Positions 10,818-21,699 of a DNA stretch of 64,000 nucleotides are shown here, piece after piece. Position numbers and translations under genes: made by a program. The notes under the pieces were generated by a model. The model saw only the letters and a program-made list of their open reading frames with translations. It did not search any database and had not been told where the DNA came from. The DNA is from Anniella stebbinsi (lineage: Eukaryota; Chordata; Lepidosauria; Squamata; Anniellidae). The DNA lies in NCBI GenBank assembly GCA_029215795.1, contig JARDYH010000002.1, forward strand, positions 44,376,001-44,440,000, read 5' to 3'. Each line of letters opens with the position of its first letter. Within the stretch, counting starts at the first letter, position 1.

Positions 10818-13060
10818 ACCCCCCTCCCAATCCCATCAATGAGCAGACAATGGAATGAAAGATGGCTGACAGATGGAATGGATTTAACAAAATCTGTACA
10901 TCCTTAATTCTCACAAATGTTATTGCCAGGTGAGGGGAGCCTGGACATGAGCACCTGAATGGTCCCAATGTGATCACTATAACAGTCATCTCAAGTGTAT
11001 GAACCAGGGCTAAGTATGCTGTGGCACTTGAATCAACCTGTGCACATGTTTAAGTCCTACGTGGAGCTGAATGCAACTGTCTATACCCCATATGCAGAGA
11101 GATTAACTATGAATTCAATAGAACTAATTAGCTTTAAAATACCTATCAGTAAGGCACTGCTTGTAATGCATCAATCATTGATGCTCACCCACCACATCCT
11201 TGGTTCACCTGTTTAGCGAAAAGAGTGTTTCTTCAGTATTTCAGTCCTTATTCATTATCAGCCATTTTATTCAAAATGTGCAGACAGCTGTGTGCATGCC
11301 CATATTGCCACTGTGCAATGTTGAATGCTGTCAAGCTACAGCAGTTTCATATTAATATTTCAGCCTTTTGCTCTAACAAGAGCATCAAATTTAGACAGTC
11401 CCTCCCCCAATACACACACACACACACACACACACACAGAATGTGCACTGGTTTCCCAGTCCTCATAGTGCTATGAACCTAATCAAAAGATTTAACCTCA
11501 TATCCTGATACCAGCACTGTCAATCAACAAACAACAGATTCTTTTCCACAATGTTACCCTGGATTGTAAATATCTCTTAATCAATGGACTAGCAGGAGAT
11601 AGAATTCAAATGCCTAACAATCAATTTTATGTAATTTATTCAAGGAGCAACAATGTAAGCATGAAATCTGATATAAGTCTGATTTATATGATATTATATA
11701 CCAGAAATAAAAATTTGGTAGGGTGGATTTCTTTCTTGCAGTTTGTGCACCAATACATCGGTCTCATTAAAATTGCAACATTATCGTCTGGCACAGCTCA
11801 TTTGGAACTGTCTCCAAAACATCAGCTTTGTTCCCAAGTTATGGAAGTATTCTGTGAAATATTCCTTCCAAAGCTGCTAATGCAAAGGGTTTGCATAACA
11901 GTTACAATTTTTCATGTGTACACAAGAATGTCTGTTTTTTTTAAAAAAAATCTAAGCATTAAAACTATCTGTTAAAATGTACAATGTCATTTGAATTTGA
12001 AGTAGGTGATGTGTTCAAACACATGTATCAGGTTCTCTGAAACCTTTTCAGACTTTGATTTATAGCATCCATGAATATGTAGTCAGAAAAGTGTATTTTT
12101 GTTATTGAACAGGAAGGGTCGTCAGACTTAATAAAAGGCTTTTTATGCAATCCAGTGACTTACACTTCCTTGACTGTTAATAAAAAGGCCTGCCTGTTTG
12201 TTGTTGCACATTTGATTTACAATTTAATAGGCATGTAATTGTCTCTTTAGAATGATCTAGCAGACATTTGCAAAATAGGCTTTTCGAAGCATCCTTATCT
12301 AGCCCACTAATTCAGTTTCTAGGCAGAGAGGTGCCATTAACGAACGGAGTGTAAAAGGGGAAAAAAGTAGATGCATTCTTGATATTCAGCAGCAGAACTT
12401 CAGAACTCCCTGATGTATAAGAGCTATGCCCATTATATATGCTCTTCACAAAAAGCATAGAGACCTAAAGTAAGTAGCATTTAGTAATTCAGGCGCTTCA
12501 GTTATTATAATGGGGACAGAATTACAAAACCAAAACCATGTCTATTAACAATGAAACCAGTTAAGTATTTGGAAGAATCATGGAATCCTGGGTGAGAACT
12601 GCAAAGAAAATAGTTTATTCTGTTTGTAGAAAATAAAAATAAAATCCAATGGGGAAAGGTGGTGCAATTTAATGGTGTCACTGCATGTGAGAACCAGCTC
12701 AAAGTCGCACAAAGAGGCCTTAATTAAATTGGCCCTTTGGATGAATTCTCACATATAATGACAATGTTAAATTGATGTATGGTAGTTCTCGTTCATGCAA
12801 CCCACCACCACCTCTAGAGAAATACAGGAAAGCATGACCCTGAGAATGTTCATGTGTAGGAAATTCAATAAGGGGTCATGTAGGAATGGGTGAGAATACA
12901 TTCAGTTTGTTTGTGATAAGACCTTACCCCCACAAAAAAACCCAAAAATACTATTGTAGCCATACTTTGTGGCATGAAGGCAACACAGCAGCAAGAAAAA
13001 TGCTACATTCTTCTGCAAACAAACCTTTATAGACAGTATAGGAGTAAATAAGCACAACAA
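10818..13060. other. Unannotated sequence with a CA microsatellite
   Basis: Holds a (CA)n run at 11411-11438. No gene recognised. The segment around 12090-12400 has the balanced, repeat-free look of possible conserved non-coding DNA, but this is only a guess. The 121-codon ORF at 11610-11975 has no motif I recognise. Confidence 0.35.
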
Positions 13061-13500
13061 AGGCCATGTCTGCACCAGGCAGTTATCCCAGGGTCATCTC
13101 TAGTTCGTCCAGGACATCGCACAGCTGTATAGATGCTGGGGGAGGACAGCGGAAGCAGGTAAGTCCATGATCCTCCCCTCTTCCTCCCACTACACCCTTA
13201 GGTGTAGATAATTTTAAAGATGCAAATGAATGTCTATGGTATGGCAAGTCACACCATAGAATGAGACAAAAGCTCTCTTGCATTCCCATGAGTAGAACTC
13301 GCTCCTGCCTAACTTGGAAATTGAAAGGTGTGTGTGTGGTGGTGTTGGGTTTTTTTCCCTTCTTCAATAACTACATGCCCACTATAGCAACCAGATATTT
13401 TCAGTCCACAAATTCCAGCATTCTTGACTATTGGCAATGCTGGCTGGGGTCCTATGCCAAATAACTGCATTCTTAAGTTTGAATTCACACCAATTCAATG
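13061..13500. other. Unannotated sequence, perhaps a MITE fragment at its start
   Basis: The stretch GGCCATGTCTGCACCAGGCA (from about 13061) resembles the end of a reptilian palindromic element, but no partner end is visible in this window. Nothing else recognised. Confidence 0.3.
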
Positions 13501-13910
13501 GGACTAAGGACTAGATATGAATGAAAAAATCATTTCAGTTCATTTTTACTTCGTTCAGTTTGAATTTACCCAGTTTGCACCTCCCAGAACCGGACACAGA
13601 CCTGAACCCAATCTGCGATTGGTGTCTGTACATTTCCAAGCTTGTAATGCAATTTACAATAATAATAATAATAATAATAATAATTGTTTGAAAAAAAAAT
13701 GTTTGAAAAAAATATGTACATTTGAAAAGTGCACATGAAATAGTGTACTTTTGAAAAATGTACACAACTTTGCTTTACACAATGGGATAAAAATGCACAC
13801 AATGGGATAAAATACACACAATTTTGCACATTTTAATAATGGGCAAAATGGATGCATACATTTGAAAAAAAATGCATGGAAATTACACATGGAAAGAAAA
13901 AACAACACTT
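13501..13910. repeat. Degenerate repeat rich in TTTGAAAA and GCACA motifs
   Basis: Contains an AAT microsatellite (13656-13682) and then many degenerate short motifs such as TTTGAAAA, GTACA, TGCACA and CACAATGGGATAAAA (twice, near 13777 and 13798). Similar GCACA/TTTTG-rich tracts occur at 30163-30505 and 18640-18800, each after a TAGGGAT-like start, so these may be internal parts of one non-autonomous element family. Overlapping ORFs here are by-products of the repeats. Confidence 0.45.
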
Positions 13911-14686
13911 GCAATGCATTCAGAGTTAGAGGAAGACTCTCTGAGACAACTAGAAAAGACTGGCTTCATGCACAATGACCAATATAAATTTTCTAAAAGA
14001 GAAATAAAATCTCTTAGTCACATTATTCATGGCAAGGGGATAGTATGAGCAAATCCAGAGGAAGTCCATCTATTGAGCTTTCTTGCGTGAGAAATTTATT
14101 ATGCACTAGTCATTCACTACTTATAACTGTTAACATGTTCTTTAGACAACATTGTGACCCTCTAGTTTTGCTTCTATTTTTTGAAAAGCACTTTCTGAGT
14201 TTTTTAGAGCAGGAAAAATATAGTATTATCTGTGAAAGAGAAAGAAAATGTGTTTCCCCTTTGTGCTATTCTACTGTACCACAATGCCACCTAGAGGTTA
14301 TGTAGTGGGAAAGCAGGAAAGGGAGCACTCTTCGTGCAATTCTTGGATCTCAGTTCTGCCACAAAACTGAAAGTGATTGCAGCGGATTAACAGCCTCATG
14401 TAGAAAAGCCTATCATCTGGACACCCGAGGCTGAGAGTATCAGCATTGTGCAGGGGTTCATTGGCATGGTAACAGTCCTGTGAAACTCCTGCTCCATGGC
14501 AGAGAGTCAAAAGCATTGTGAGGCTTACATTTCTAGCACTGCTGGTACTGGAGACCTAAGCAAAGTAAAAATTTCAGAGACTTAAAACAAGATATAAGCA
14601 TACCTTGAGGGGCATGCATTACAATATTTGGCAAAGAAGAAAGCCTTCTCATGTGTGCCTGTCAACTGGACTTCCCTTTAGACAGC
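13911..14686. other. Unannotated sequence
   Basis: No gene, RNA or repeat family recognised. Confidence 0.4.
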
Positions 14687-15164
14687 CAGGGGTAGGCAAC
14701 TTTTTGGGGCCCATGGGCACATTTGGCAATTTAAAAAACTGACCTGGGCACCACCACCCAATGTGCATCTGCAGATGAGAGCACTGCCACCTTCATTTCC
14801 TAAGGTTGTCTGTGAGCCTCACGTGTGGCCCAGAGGTATTCATGGGAAAAGAATATGGGTACAGCTACAGGCCCTTGGCTTGCTTTGCAATGACCCCAGC
14901 TGCCAGTCAGACATTTTGGGTGCAATTCTAGGCCTTTTTAGACAGAAAAAAAGTCCTACAACTCCCAGCATGCCTGAGCCAGCTTAGCTGGCTAGGCATG
15001 CTGAGAGTTGTAGGATTTTTTTTCTGTCTAAACAGAGATAGTGTTGTGCCCTTTGTTATTTAAAAAGAATAAAAATAAAAAGTGGAAGGGTGGGACATTT
15101 TGGCAGGTGTCATGGAGGTATGAGGGGGTACATTAGTGACTATGGGTGCCATGTTGCTACCCTG
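14687..15164. mobile_element. Old hAT-type element with CAGGGGTAGGCAAC ends
   Basis: Starts CAGGGGTAGGCAAC and ends GTTGCTACCCTG, imperfect inverted repeats of a kind common in hAT elements. The interior reads GGGCACATTTGGCAAT near the left and GGGTGCCATGTTGCTA at the right. The flanks do not show a clear 8-bp TSD, consistent with age. A smaller palindromic MITE (14918-15051) is inserted inside it. Confidence 0.6.
14918..15051. mobile_element. Short palindromic MITE, copy A, 3-bp TSD
   Basis: About 134 bp, nearly a perfect hairpin: the left half contains TTTAGACAGAAAAAAAGTCC and TACAACTCCCAGCATGCC, and the right half their reverse complement. Bounded by GGGTGCAA and TTGTGCCC, with TTT on both sides. 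The copy at 35147-35278 has TAA on both sides. A 3-bp, T/A-only TSD suggests the PIF/Harbinger superfamily (inference). Confidence 0.8.
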
Positions 15165-15287
15165 CCCTACGCCGTTTAGGGCTTCCATGGTGGAAAACGA
15201 CACCTTGTTGTTTTCTAACACATTTTTACTAGCTATGTTTCCCTATTAGTATGTTATGATTATTATAAACAGTGGAATCATTTGGGT

Positions 15288-15333
<46 letters not shown>

Positions 15334-15437
15334 TTAAGTTAAGTCATAAAAATTGGTAGGTGTGTTGCCACCAACTTCCAAGACATATTATTGAAACTGC
15401 TAGAGGTAATGTGTCAATGAGCACATCAGTTACCACT
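15165..15437. repeat. (ATT)n microsatellite in unannotated sequence
   Basis: The ATT run spans about 15293-15330. Nothing else recognised. Confidence 0.8.
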
Positions 15438-15439
15438 CA

Positions 15440-15625
15440 GAAAGAACATAAGAAGAGCCATGCTAGATCAGACCAAGAGTCCATCCAGTCCAGCATTCTG
15501 TTCACACAATGGCCAGCCATCTGTCAACCAGGAAGCCACAAGCCGGACATAGGTGCAACAGCACCTTCCACCCATGTTCCCCAGCAACCAGTATGTATAT
15601 AGGTTTACTGCCTCAGATACTGGAC
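15440..15625 (-). mobile_element. CR1-like LINE 3' end fragment
   Basis: The plus strand begins GAACATAAGAAGAGCCATGC and continues with CAGACCAAGAGTCCATCCAG, CAGCATTCTGTTCACACAAT and CAGATACTGGA, matching the 3' end of the CR1 at 6813-8580. Only the last ~180 bp of the element is present, a typical 5'-truncated insertion. Confidence 0.8.
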
Positions 15626-16030
15626 AACTCACAAGTTGTCTATGAATCTATGTACTATATACTATGAATCTATGTACTATTATATTTACTATTTTCAAAA
15701 ATTGGGAACTTGAGTTTTAATTGCACAGGTAACATGCAATTATATTCCTCATTACCATGTGAAATATTTCTATCATGCAGAATTGGAATATATGCGCAAA
15801 CTACTAGTTATTCTAATTCAGAAGAGAGCCAGGGAAAGTAATTGGCAGCATACATCCCTGTTCGGTGATACCAACTTACAGTGCTGTGGAAGACACAGCT
15901 CTTCTACAGTTAGGCAGACCTGAAGCAACTTCCTCAGATAGCACATTTACAGGGCATTGTACATGAGTTGGGGCTGATGGGTTACCTACCTATTTGAGCT
16001 CAAAAACCTGCCATGCTTCAGGACTTCTTC
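15626..16030. other. Unannotated sequence with a small local duplication
   Basis: A ~20-bp block (CTATGAATCTATGTACTAT) occurs twice at about 15640-15680. Nothing else recognised. Confidence 0.45.
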
Positions 16031-16036
16031 TTCTTC

Positions 16037-17560
16037 TTTTATTTATTTATTTATTTATTTCATTTATATACCGCCCCATAGCTGAAGCTCTCTGGGCAGT
16101 TTACAAAAATTAAAAGATTAAACATTAAAATGTCAATATACAAAATTTAAAACCATAAAACATAAAACAGCTGATATTTAAAACATTTAAAACTTTTTAA
16201 GCCTGGCCACAAAGTCAATTAAAACCTCAACTTAAGCTGTTAAAATGCCAGGGAGAAAAGAAAAAATTTGACCAGCACCAAAAAGGTAACAGCGTTGGCA
16301 CCAGGCAGGCCTCATTGGGGAGGTCATTCCAGAATTGGGGGGCCACCACAGGGAAGGCCCCCTCCCTTGTTGCCATCCTCCGAGCTTCCCTCGGAGTAGG
16401 CACCCGGAGGAGGACCTTTGATGTTGAGTGTAGTGTACGGGTAGGTTCATGTCGGGAAAGGCGTTCCATCAGGTATTGTGGTCCCAAACCGTGTAAGGCT
16501 TTATAGGTTAAAACCAGCACCTTGAATCGGGCTCGGAAATGTACAGGAAGCCAATGCAAGCAGGCCAGAATCGGTCTTATAAGTTTGAACCTTCTGATCC
16601 CAGTTACCAATCTGGCTGCTGCAGTTTGCACAAGCTGCAGCTTCCGAACCGTCTTCAAAGGCAGCCCCAAGTAGAGAGCATTGCAGTAATATAACATGGA
16701 GGTTACCAGAGCATAGACAACTGAAGCCAGGTTATCCCTGTCCAGATAGGGGCGTAGCTGGGACACCAGCCGAAGTTGGTAGAAGGCACTCTGTGCCACC
16801 GAGGCCACCTGAACCTCAAGTGACAGAGATGGTTCTAGGAGAACCCCCAAGCTACGAACCTGCTCCTTCAGGGGGAGCGCAACCCCATCCAGAACAGGTT
16901 GAACACTCCCCATGCGGTCAGAGAAACCCCCCACTAACAGCATCTCAGTCTTGTCTGGATTGAGTTTCAGTTTATTAGCTCTCATCCAGTCCATTGTCAC
17001 AGCCAAGCACCAGTTCAACACATCCACAGCCTCACCTGTTTATTTATTTATTTATTATTTTATTCCATTTATATACCGCCCCATAGCCGAAGCTCTCTGG
17101 GCGGTTTACAAAAATTAAAAACATTGAAGATGAAAAGGAGAAGTAGAGTTGCGTGGTATCAGCGTACTGATGACAACACACTCCAAAACTCCAGATGACC
17201 ACACCCAATGGTTTCATGTAGATGTTGAACAGCATGGGGGTCAAGATTGACCCCTGCAGAACCCCATACAGGAGAATCCACGGGGCTGAGCAATGTCCTC
17301 CAAGCACCACCTTCTGGAGCCGACTTGTGAAGTAGGAGCGGAACCACTGCAATGCAGTGCCTCCCACTCCCAACTCAGCCAGTTATGCCAGAAGGATACC
17401 ATGGTCGATGGTATCGAAAGCTGCTGAGATATCAAGGAGAATCAACAGAGTCACACTCCCCCTGTCCTTCTCCCGACATAGGTAATCATACAGGGTGACC
17501 AAGGTTGTTTCTGTGCCAAAACCAGGCCTAAAAACCTACTGAAATGGACTTACTATGTGA
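16037..17560 (-). mobile_element. L2-like LINE: RT and C-terminal ORF2 pseudogene plus 3' tail
   Basis: Two minus-strand open frames carry ORF2 pieces. The upstream one (17373 to about 17125) contains ALQWFRSYFTSRLQKV, GSILTPMLFNIYMKPL and HQYADTTQLYFS. The RT active-site box is normally YADD, so YADT suggests a dead enzyme. The downstream one (17027 to 16227) contains MDWMRANKLKLNPDKTEMLL, YYCNALYLGLPLKTVRKLQL, CLHWLPVHFRARFKVL, KALHGLGPQYL and VVAPQFWNDLP. The 3' end (about 16037-16190) shows ATACCGCCCCATAGCTGAAG-type tail and a TTTA microsatellite. A 3' tail fragment of another L2 (about 17037-17125) interrupts the frame. 5'-truncated and inactive. Confidence 0.88.
17037..17125 (-). mobile_element. 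L2 3'-tail fragment inserted into the L2 RT region
   Basis: Reads as TTTATTTATT repeats, then TATACCGCCCCATAGCCGAA, GCTCTCTGGGCGGTTTAC and an A-rich end, the same 3' tail as at 16037-16190 and, on the plus strand, 49140-49225. It splits the older L2 reading frame between the YADT box and MDVLNWCLAV. Confidence 0.8.
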
Positions 17561-17699
17561 TGAAGCAGAATGGTTATGGGAACACAACTGTGGCAGAAAA
17601 GGAGATGCATTTTGGCTCAGCTAAAATAGGACAATTGAGGAAGAGATACAAGACACTAAAAAGACAGGGTTAAATTCTAAATTCTAAATATACACTATT

Positions 17700-18475
17700 T
17701 TACCTTGGGATGTTTGAGAAAAGTTCAGAAAGATAGGCCCAGGCATTTGGTGGCTATGATTTTTTTAGATTAAAAGTTACAACAACACAGAGTTTTGACA
17801 GATAAAAGAGGGAGCGGGAGGCGGGGGAGCGGGGGTGCAATTGACAGCCGAAGTCTCTGTGGAAAAACTGTTGTAACTTTAATCTAAAAAATTCATAGCC
17901 ACCAAATGCCTGGTCCTAACTTTTTGAAATTTCTGACAGATAACTACCCCTAACCCATCTACAAAGTGAGCAAATTTCAGACTTCTAACTTTTTAAATAA
18001 AAAAGTTATAGGCATTTCTTTCCACATTGTTTCAAAAATACCTTGCCATTTCATGCCTGGACCTATCTTTCTGAAATTTCACACATCTATCAAGCAAAGT
18101 GTTACCTGTAATGTGCCCATGTTTCCTGTTTGTATCTTTAAAAATAAAAAAGTTGAAGGCATAAATGTATTTACCCCACTGCTACCCATTTTTCTAAAAT
18201 TAATTGCCACATAAAGCAAGCACCTATGTTTCTGAAATTTCACACACATGGGTCCCAATATACCTCCTACAATGTGGCAAAGTTTCATGTGTGGAACATT
18301 AAAAATGAAAAAGTTATAGGCATTCCTGGTTTTTTATTTAAAAATTAATTGCCATAAAATGCCTGCACCAAACTTTCTGAAATTTCTTACAGATACTACC
18401 CCTAACCCATCTACAAAGTGCCCAAGTTTCATCCTTCTATCTTTAAAAGTTATAGGTGTTTATGTAACACAATAC
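17700..18475 (+). repeat. Tandem array, ~146-161 bp units, with an inverted first unit
   Basis: The anchor CTGAAATTTC or a close variant recurs at about 17925, 18071, 18232 and 18378 (spacing 146, 161, 146). Each unit also has a CAAGTTTC-like segment and AAAAAGTTATAGGCAT or a variant. Units 1 and 4 are most alike, both carrying ACTACCCCTAACCCATCTAC. At the 5' side, 17735-17790 is the reverse complement of 17862-17922 (key word TTCATAGCCACCAAATGCCT), so the array begins with an inverted unit around a short GC-rich spacer (17800-17860). Confidence 0.8.
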
Positions 18476-18484
18476 TAGGCTATG

Positions 18485-18632
18485 GGAAAATGCATTCAAA
18501 ATGGCGTCCGATCCGAAAATCGGACATCCGATTTTCAGATCGGAATCGGATCGGATCCAATCCACCCAACCTCTGATCCAATCCGATCCGGTCCGCGATC
18601 CGATCCGATCCGGGGGTCAGTGCACATCCCTA
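18485..18632. mobile_element. GATCCGAT-rich end of a non-autonomous element
   Basis: A dense set of GATCCGAT/ATCGGATC words in both orientations makes the region self-complementary. It ends GTGCACATCCCTA, the right-end type of the hAT element at 51817-52582, whose ends also carry CGATATGGATCC-like words. The left end is missing or unrecognised. Confidence 0.5.
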
Positions 18633-18633
18633 A

Positions 18634-18800
18634 TAGGGATGTCCACTGCCAGGAAATCCGACCACTTCTGAGAGGGTTTCCATGGGGTTTTCCCGAAATC
18701 CAGGAACTTCCTCCATTAAAAAAATTGCATAATAATTTTGGCCACAATCTGCGCACATTACACAAAATACAGTTCCAATTTGCACAAATTTCTATTTATG
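18634..18800 (+). mobile_element. Element start TAGGGATGTCCA with GCACA-rich interior
   Basis: Directly abuts the preceding element end: ...CATCCCTA then ATAGGGATGTCC.... The interior (ACACAAAATACAG, TTTGCACAAATTTC) resembles 13690-13910 and 30340-30480. No matching right end was found. Confidence 0.35.
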
Positions 18801-19891
18801 CAAAAACAAAACAAAAACAGAGAATCCATGAACTGGCTGGACTCAATGCAGATCGAGTAGGGGCATTACATAGGAAAGAGCCAAAATATGGGGGGGGGGC
18901 AAGGCTGGTGAAAGCTGGGGGAGCTCCCCACCCATACCCCAAAGTGTTTCTTCTGACATTCCTACTTTATGTTAGCTTCTAAAACAATCCATCAAAGGAC
19001 ATATAATTCTCAGAAACCATGAGCAGTTGTCAGGCAGTAGCTGGCAACCAACAGTATTCAACATTCTGGACTTTGGTTTTGTTTTTTGAACTTGGGCATA
19101 TTAGAATACTACTAATTAAAGATATTGTGACACATACTACTAATTAAAGTATATAGCACATTCTGCTTTTCCCCATGAGCTCTATAATGTGTGTGGAGGG
19201 AGCGGGGAGTGGAGAAGCAAGAGTTGTCATCCGTTGCCTGCATTGAATGCATATCAAATAGGAGTTGACATTACAAGATTCAAATAAATACAGCATGGAA
19301 AATAGAATATTGTGAATATCAGATCTGAGCACGAATATAGACGTGCATGGTGAAATAAGGCAATGCAGTAACCATTTTATAATATTTTTATGATTTATAA
19401 AAGTACCAGAAAACCATTTGAGCAGCCTAGGGAAATAAGAAATGACCATCAACACACTACCCCAGATTTTAGTGGCAGAATAAGTGCCTCTTGGGCTTTT
19501 GTTCATATATCCCAGTTGATTCCATTGCTTTAGAAGCACATCTGAGGCTTATATAACACACTCTTTTGCTGTGATCCCTGGCTTGACCCTTCTCCTCTCT
19601 GGGACATTTTGGCTGGAGGCTCCTGTTCATCCATTCAATCCATCCATCTAAACTTGAAGACAAGAAACTTGTATAGTATGGTCCATAATTTCTTCAAGTA
19701 TCTCTTCTTACTTCATTCCTTCGTTGACCACGAGCAGCAGTGCTGGGTGCTATAGTGAAATTAAGTAGTTCTGCCCCACACAGTGGCCTAAAATGAAATA
19801 TTCCCACTATTTATTTAACTGCTATTTAGTGCCAGCAATATATGAGGACCTACCTTAATTGTTGCATGGGACTTGCTTCTTTGCCCTATAG
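18801..19891. other. Unannotated sequence
   Basis: No gene or recognised repeat. ORFs at 19144-19663 on the minus strand have no recognisable motif. Confidence 0.4.
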
Positions 19892-20026
19892 CAGGGGTGA
19901 CCAACTTGTGTCCATCCAGATGTTTTGATCTAAACTGCTCATCATCCCTAGCCAACATAACAAATACTGACTATTGATGGTACTTGAAGGTTAAACATAT
20001 GGAGGACTAGAGGTTTTCCATCCCTG
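19892..20026. mobile_element. Short old hAT-type element with CAGGG(G/A)TG ends
   Basis: Starts CAGGGGTGACCAACTTGTG and ends GGTTTTCCATCCCTG, imperfect inverted repeats. The flanking 8-mers CCCTATAG and TACTACAG agree at 5 of 8 positions, as expected for a decayed TSD. The interior contains CTCATCATCCCTAGCCA, a motif of widespread reptilian MITEs. Confidence 0.55.
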
Positions 20027-20119
20027 TACTACAGGTACTGCTTGAAAGATGCTCGTTGATCTCACCAGTTCCCTGCATAAGACACACTATTTTATAGGTG
20101 TTTATAAATTAGGAGTAGC

Positions 20120-20940
20120 TGGAGATTAATTAATTAAATAATAACAGTTTTATATCACCTTATCTGCTAAAAAAGCCATCAACAACAATTTAAAACAATA
20201 AAACCTTGCAACAATTAAAATAACTCCAAGAACATTTAAAAGAGTAAAAACATTTAAACATTTTAAAATTACAAATTTTAAAAGGCTAAATTGAAAAATG
20301 CATCTTTACATCCTTTCTAAAGGGCAAGAAAGTGGAGTTAAATTATTATTACATGCAGAACCATGGGGAACATGTCCTATAATGAACTCAGTGACAGAGT
20401 AGGTTGGTAAGGGAGAAGGCACTTTCTCAGGTATCTTGGTCCAAAATTGTTTTGGGCTTTGTGCACTAGTACCAAAACCTTTGCCCAGGAGCAAACAGGC
20501 AGCCAGTGCAGTTCCCTCAGCAAAGGACTACATGCTGAAATGGAGCAGCTCCTGACAACAGCTGATCTGCTGTGTTTTGCACTAGCTCTAGCTAGAATTA
20601 CTAGGTCATGTTTCCTTTTCATCCAGTTGATGGCATAGACCATCCACCAAGGTGACCAAAGCAGTCTCAGTTCCATAATGCCCAATTAAAATGGGTCTAG
20701 ATAATCAGTTTCATCCAGATGCATCTAGATTTTCAACATGCCACAACTGGGACCATACCTAAGAATGGAAATTTGAGACTGCCCTATAGTTCCACTTATC
20801 TCCTGTGTCAAGGGAAGATTTCTTTAATAAAGGTCTTATTACTGCCTCTTTTGAGCAAGAGGGAACAGAGGGCATTAATCACTTCCCACTACAGCATCAG
20901 TCTCACCTTGGCCAATTCCATCAGCCAAGAAGAGCAAGCA
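20120..20940 (-). mobile_element. Old L2-like LINE fragment
   Basis: The minus-strand frame 20685-20377 contains LRELHWLPVCSWAKVLVLVH, KAQNNFGPRYLRKCLLPYQP, matching the LHWLPV...KALHGLGP region of the L2 copies at 4.2 and 16.4 kb. Upstream (20700-20940) is further decayed ORF2 sequence; downstream (20120-20290) is an A/T-rich 3' tail. Many substitutions and indels mark it as the oldest L2 copy here. Confidence 0.7.
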
Positions 20941-21699
20941 CTGAATACATAGGCAGTTGCCCAATATTGGAGTCCAAGTCAAGGAAATCCAAGCAACTTT
21001 ATCTGCAAAGAACAAAAGTTTTCACAGTGAGCCTTCAGTTGCCTTCTTAAGGAAGAAGTGAGTAATTTGTCAGGCTAATTATAATTTGGAAAGATGCTTT
21101 AATAACTCAAAATTTGATCCACACTAATTAAAAAAATTAAATGCACTGGACTGCATCAGATAGGGGTGTGTGTGTGAGTGTGATCTTTATTTGCTCATTA
21201 ATTCTTAATCTATTCCTGCAATGGAAAGAAGCTTCTTCTTCCTCCTGTAATGATTAACTACACATAATGAAGTACAAGTTTCAGTGTGCAACATGGAGAT
21301 TGATCAAGTCACCGCATTGAATCCCACTTTAATTTTAAGAGACATTTGAATTAACTCAACACGGACATTTTCATCTCAGATTGATTGTAATTGTTTAGTT
21401 TCTTTGAGGAACAAGGTCTCAGTAGCTCCAAATGTGATATCTAATAGAAGCTCTTTTCACCCTTTCTTATTCTTTTATAGTATAATTCACACATATGAGT
21501 GCCACATTTACTTAGGTTGATTAGAAGTCTTGCATTAAGACATTCTGCCATTTACTTATATAACTGAGTCATTGAGGCCACCTTCCTTGTTTATACTTGC
21601 TACTTTGACTTTGTAGAGTACAAATTCCACACTTACATTGGTTGGGGGAAGGGGAAGCTATCATTTTATAAGTAAATCTCAAACAAATAAGAGGGGTTA
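20941..21699. other. Unannotated sequence
   Basis: No gene or repeat family recognised. Confidence 0.4.

Noticed and set aside
11610..11975. 121-codon ORF
   Set aside because: AT-rich sequence with an A/T homopolymer near its end and no recognisable motif; expected by chance in this much sequence.
13085..13370. ORF with proline/glycine-rich peptide
   Set aside because: Overlaps what may be a MITE fragment and shows no domain.
17900..18475. CRISPR-like direct repeats
   Set aside because: Units are contiguous diverged tandem repeats of ~150 bp in a vertebrate context, not short identical repeats with unique spacers.
18482..18982. 166-codon plus-strand ORF
   Set aside because: Its first part is the translation of GATCCGAT-rich transposon sequence (SDPI/RSDP repeats) and the rest crosses several unrelated segments.
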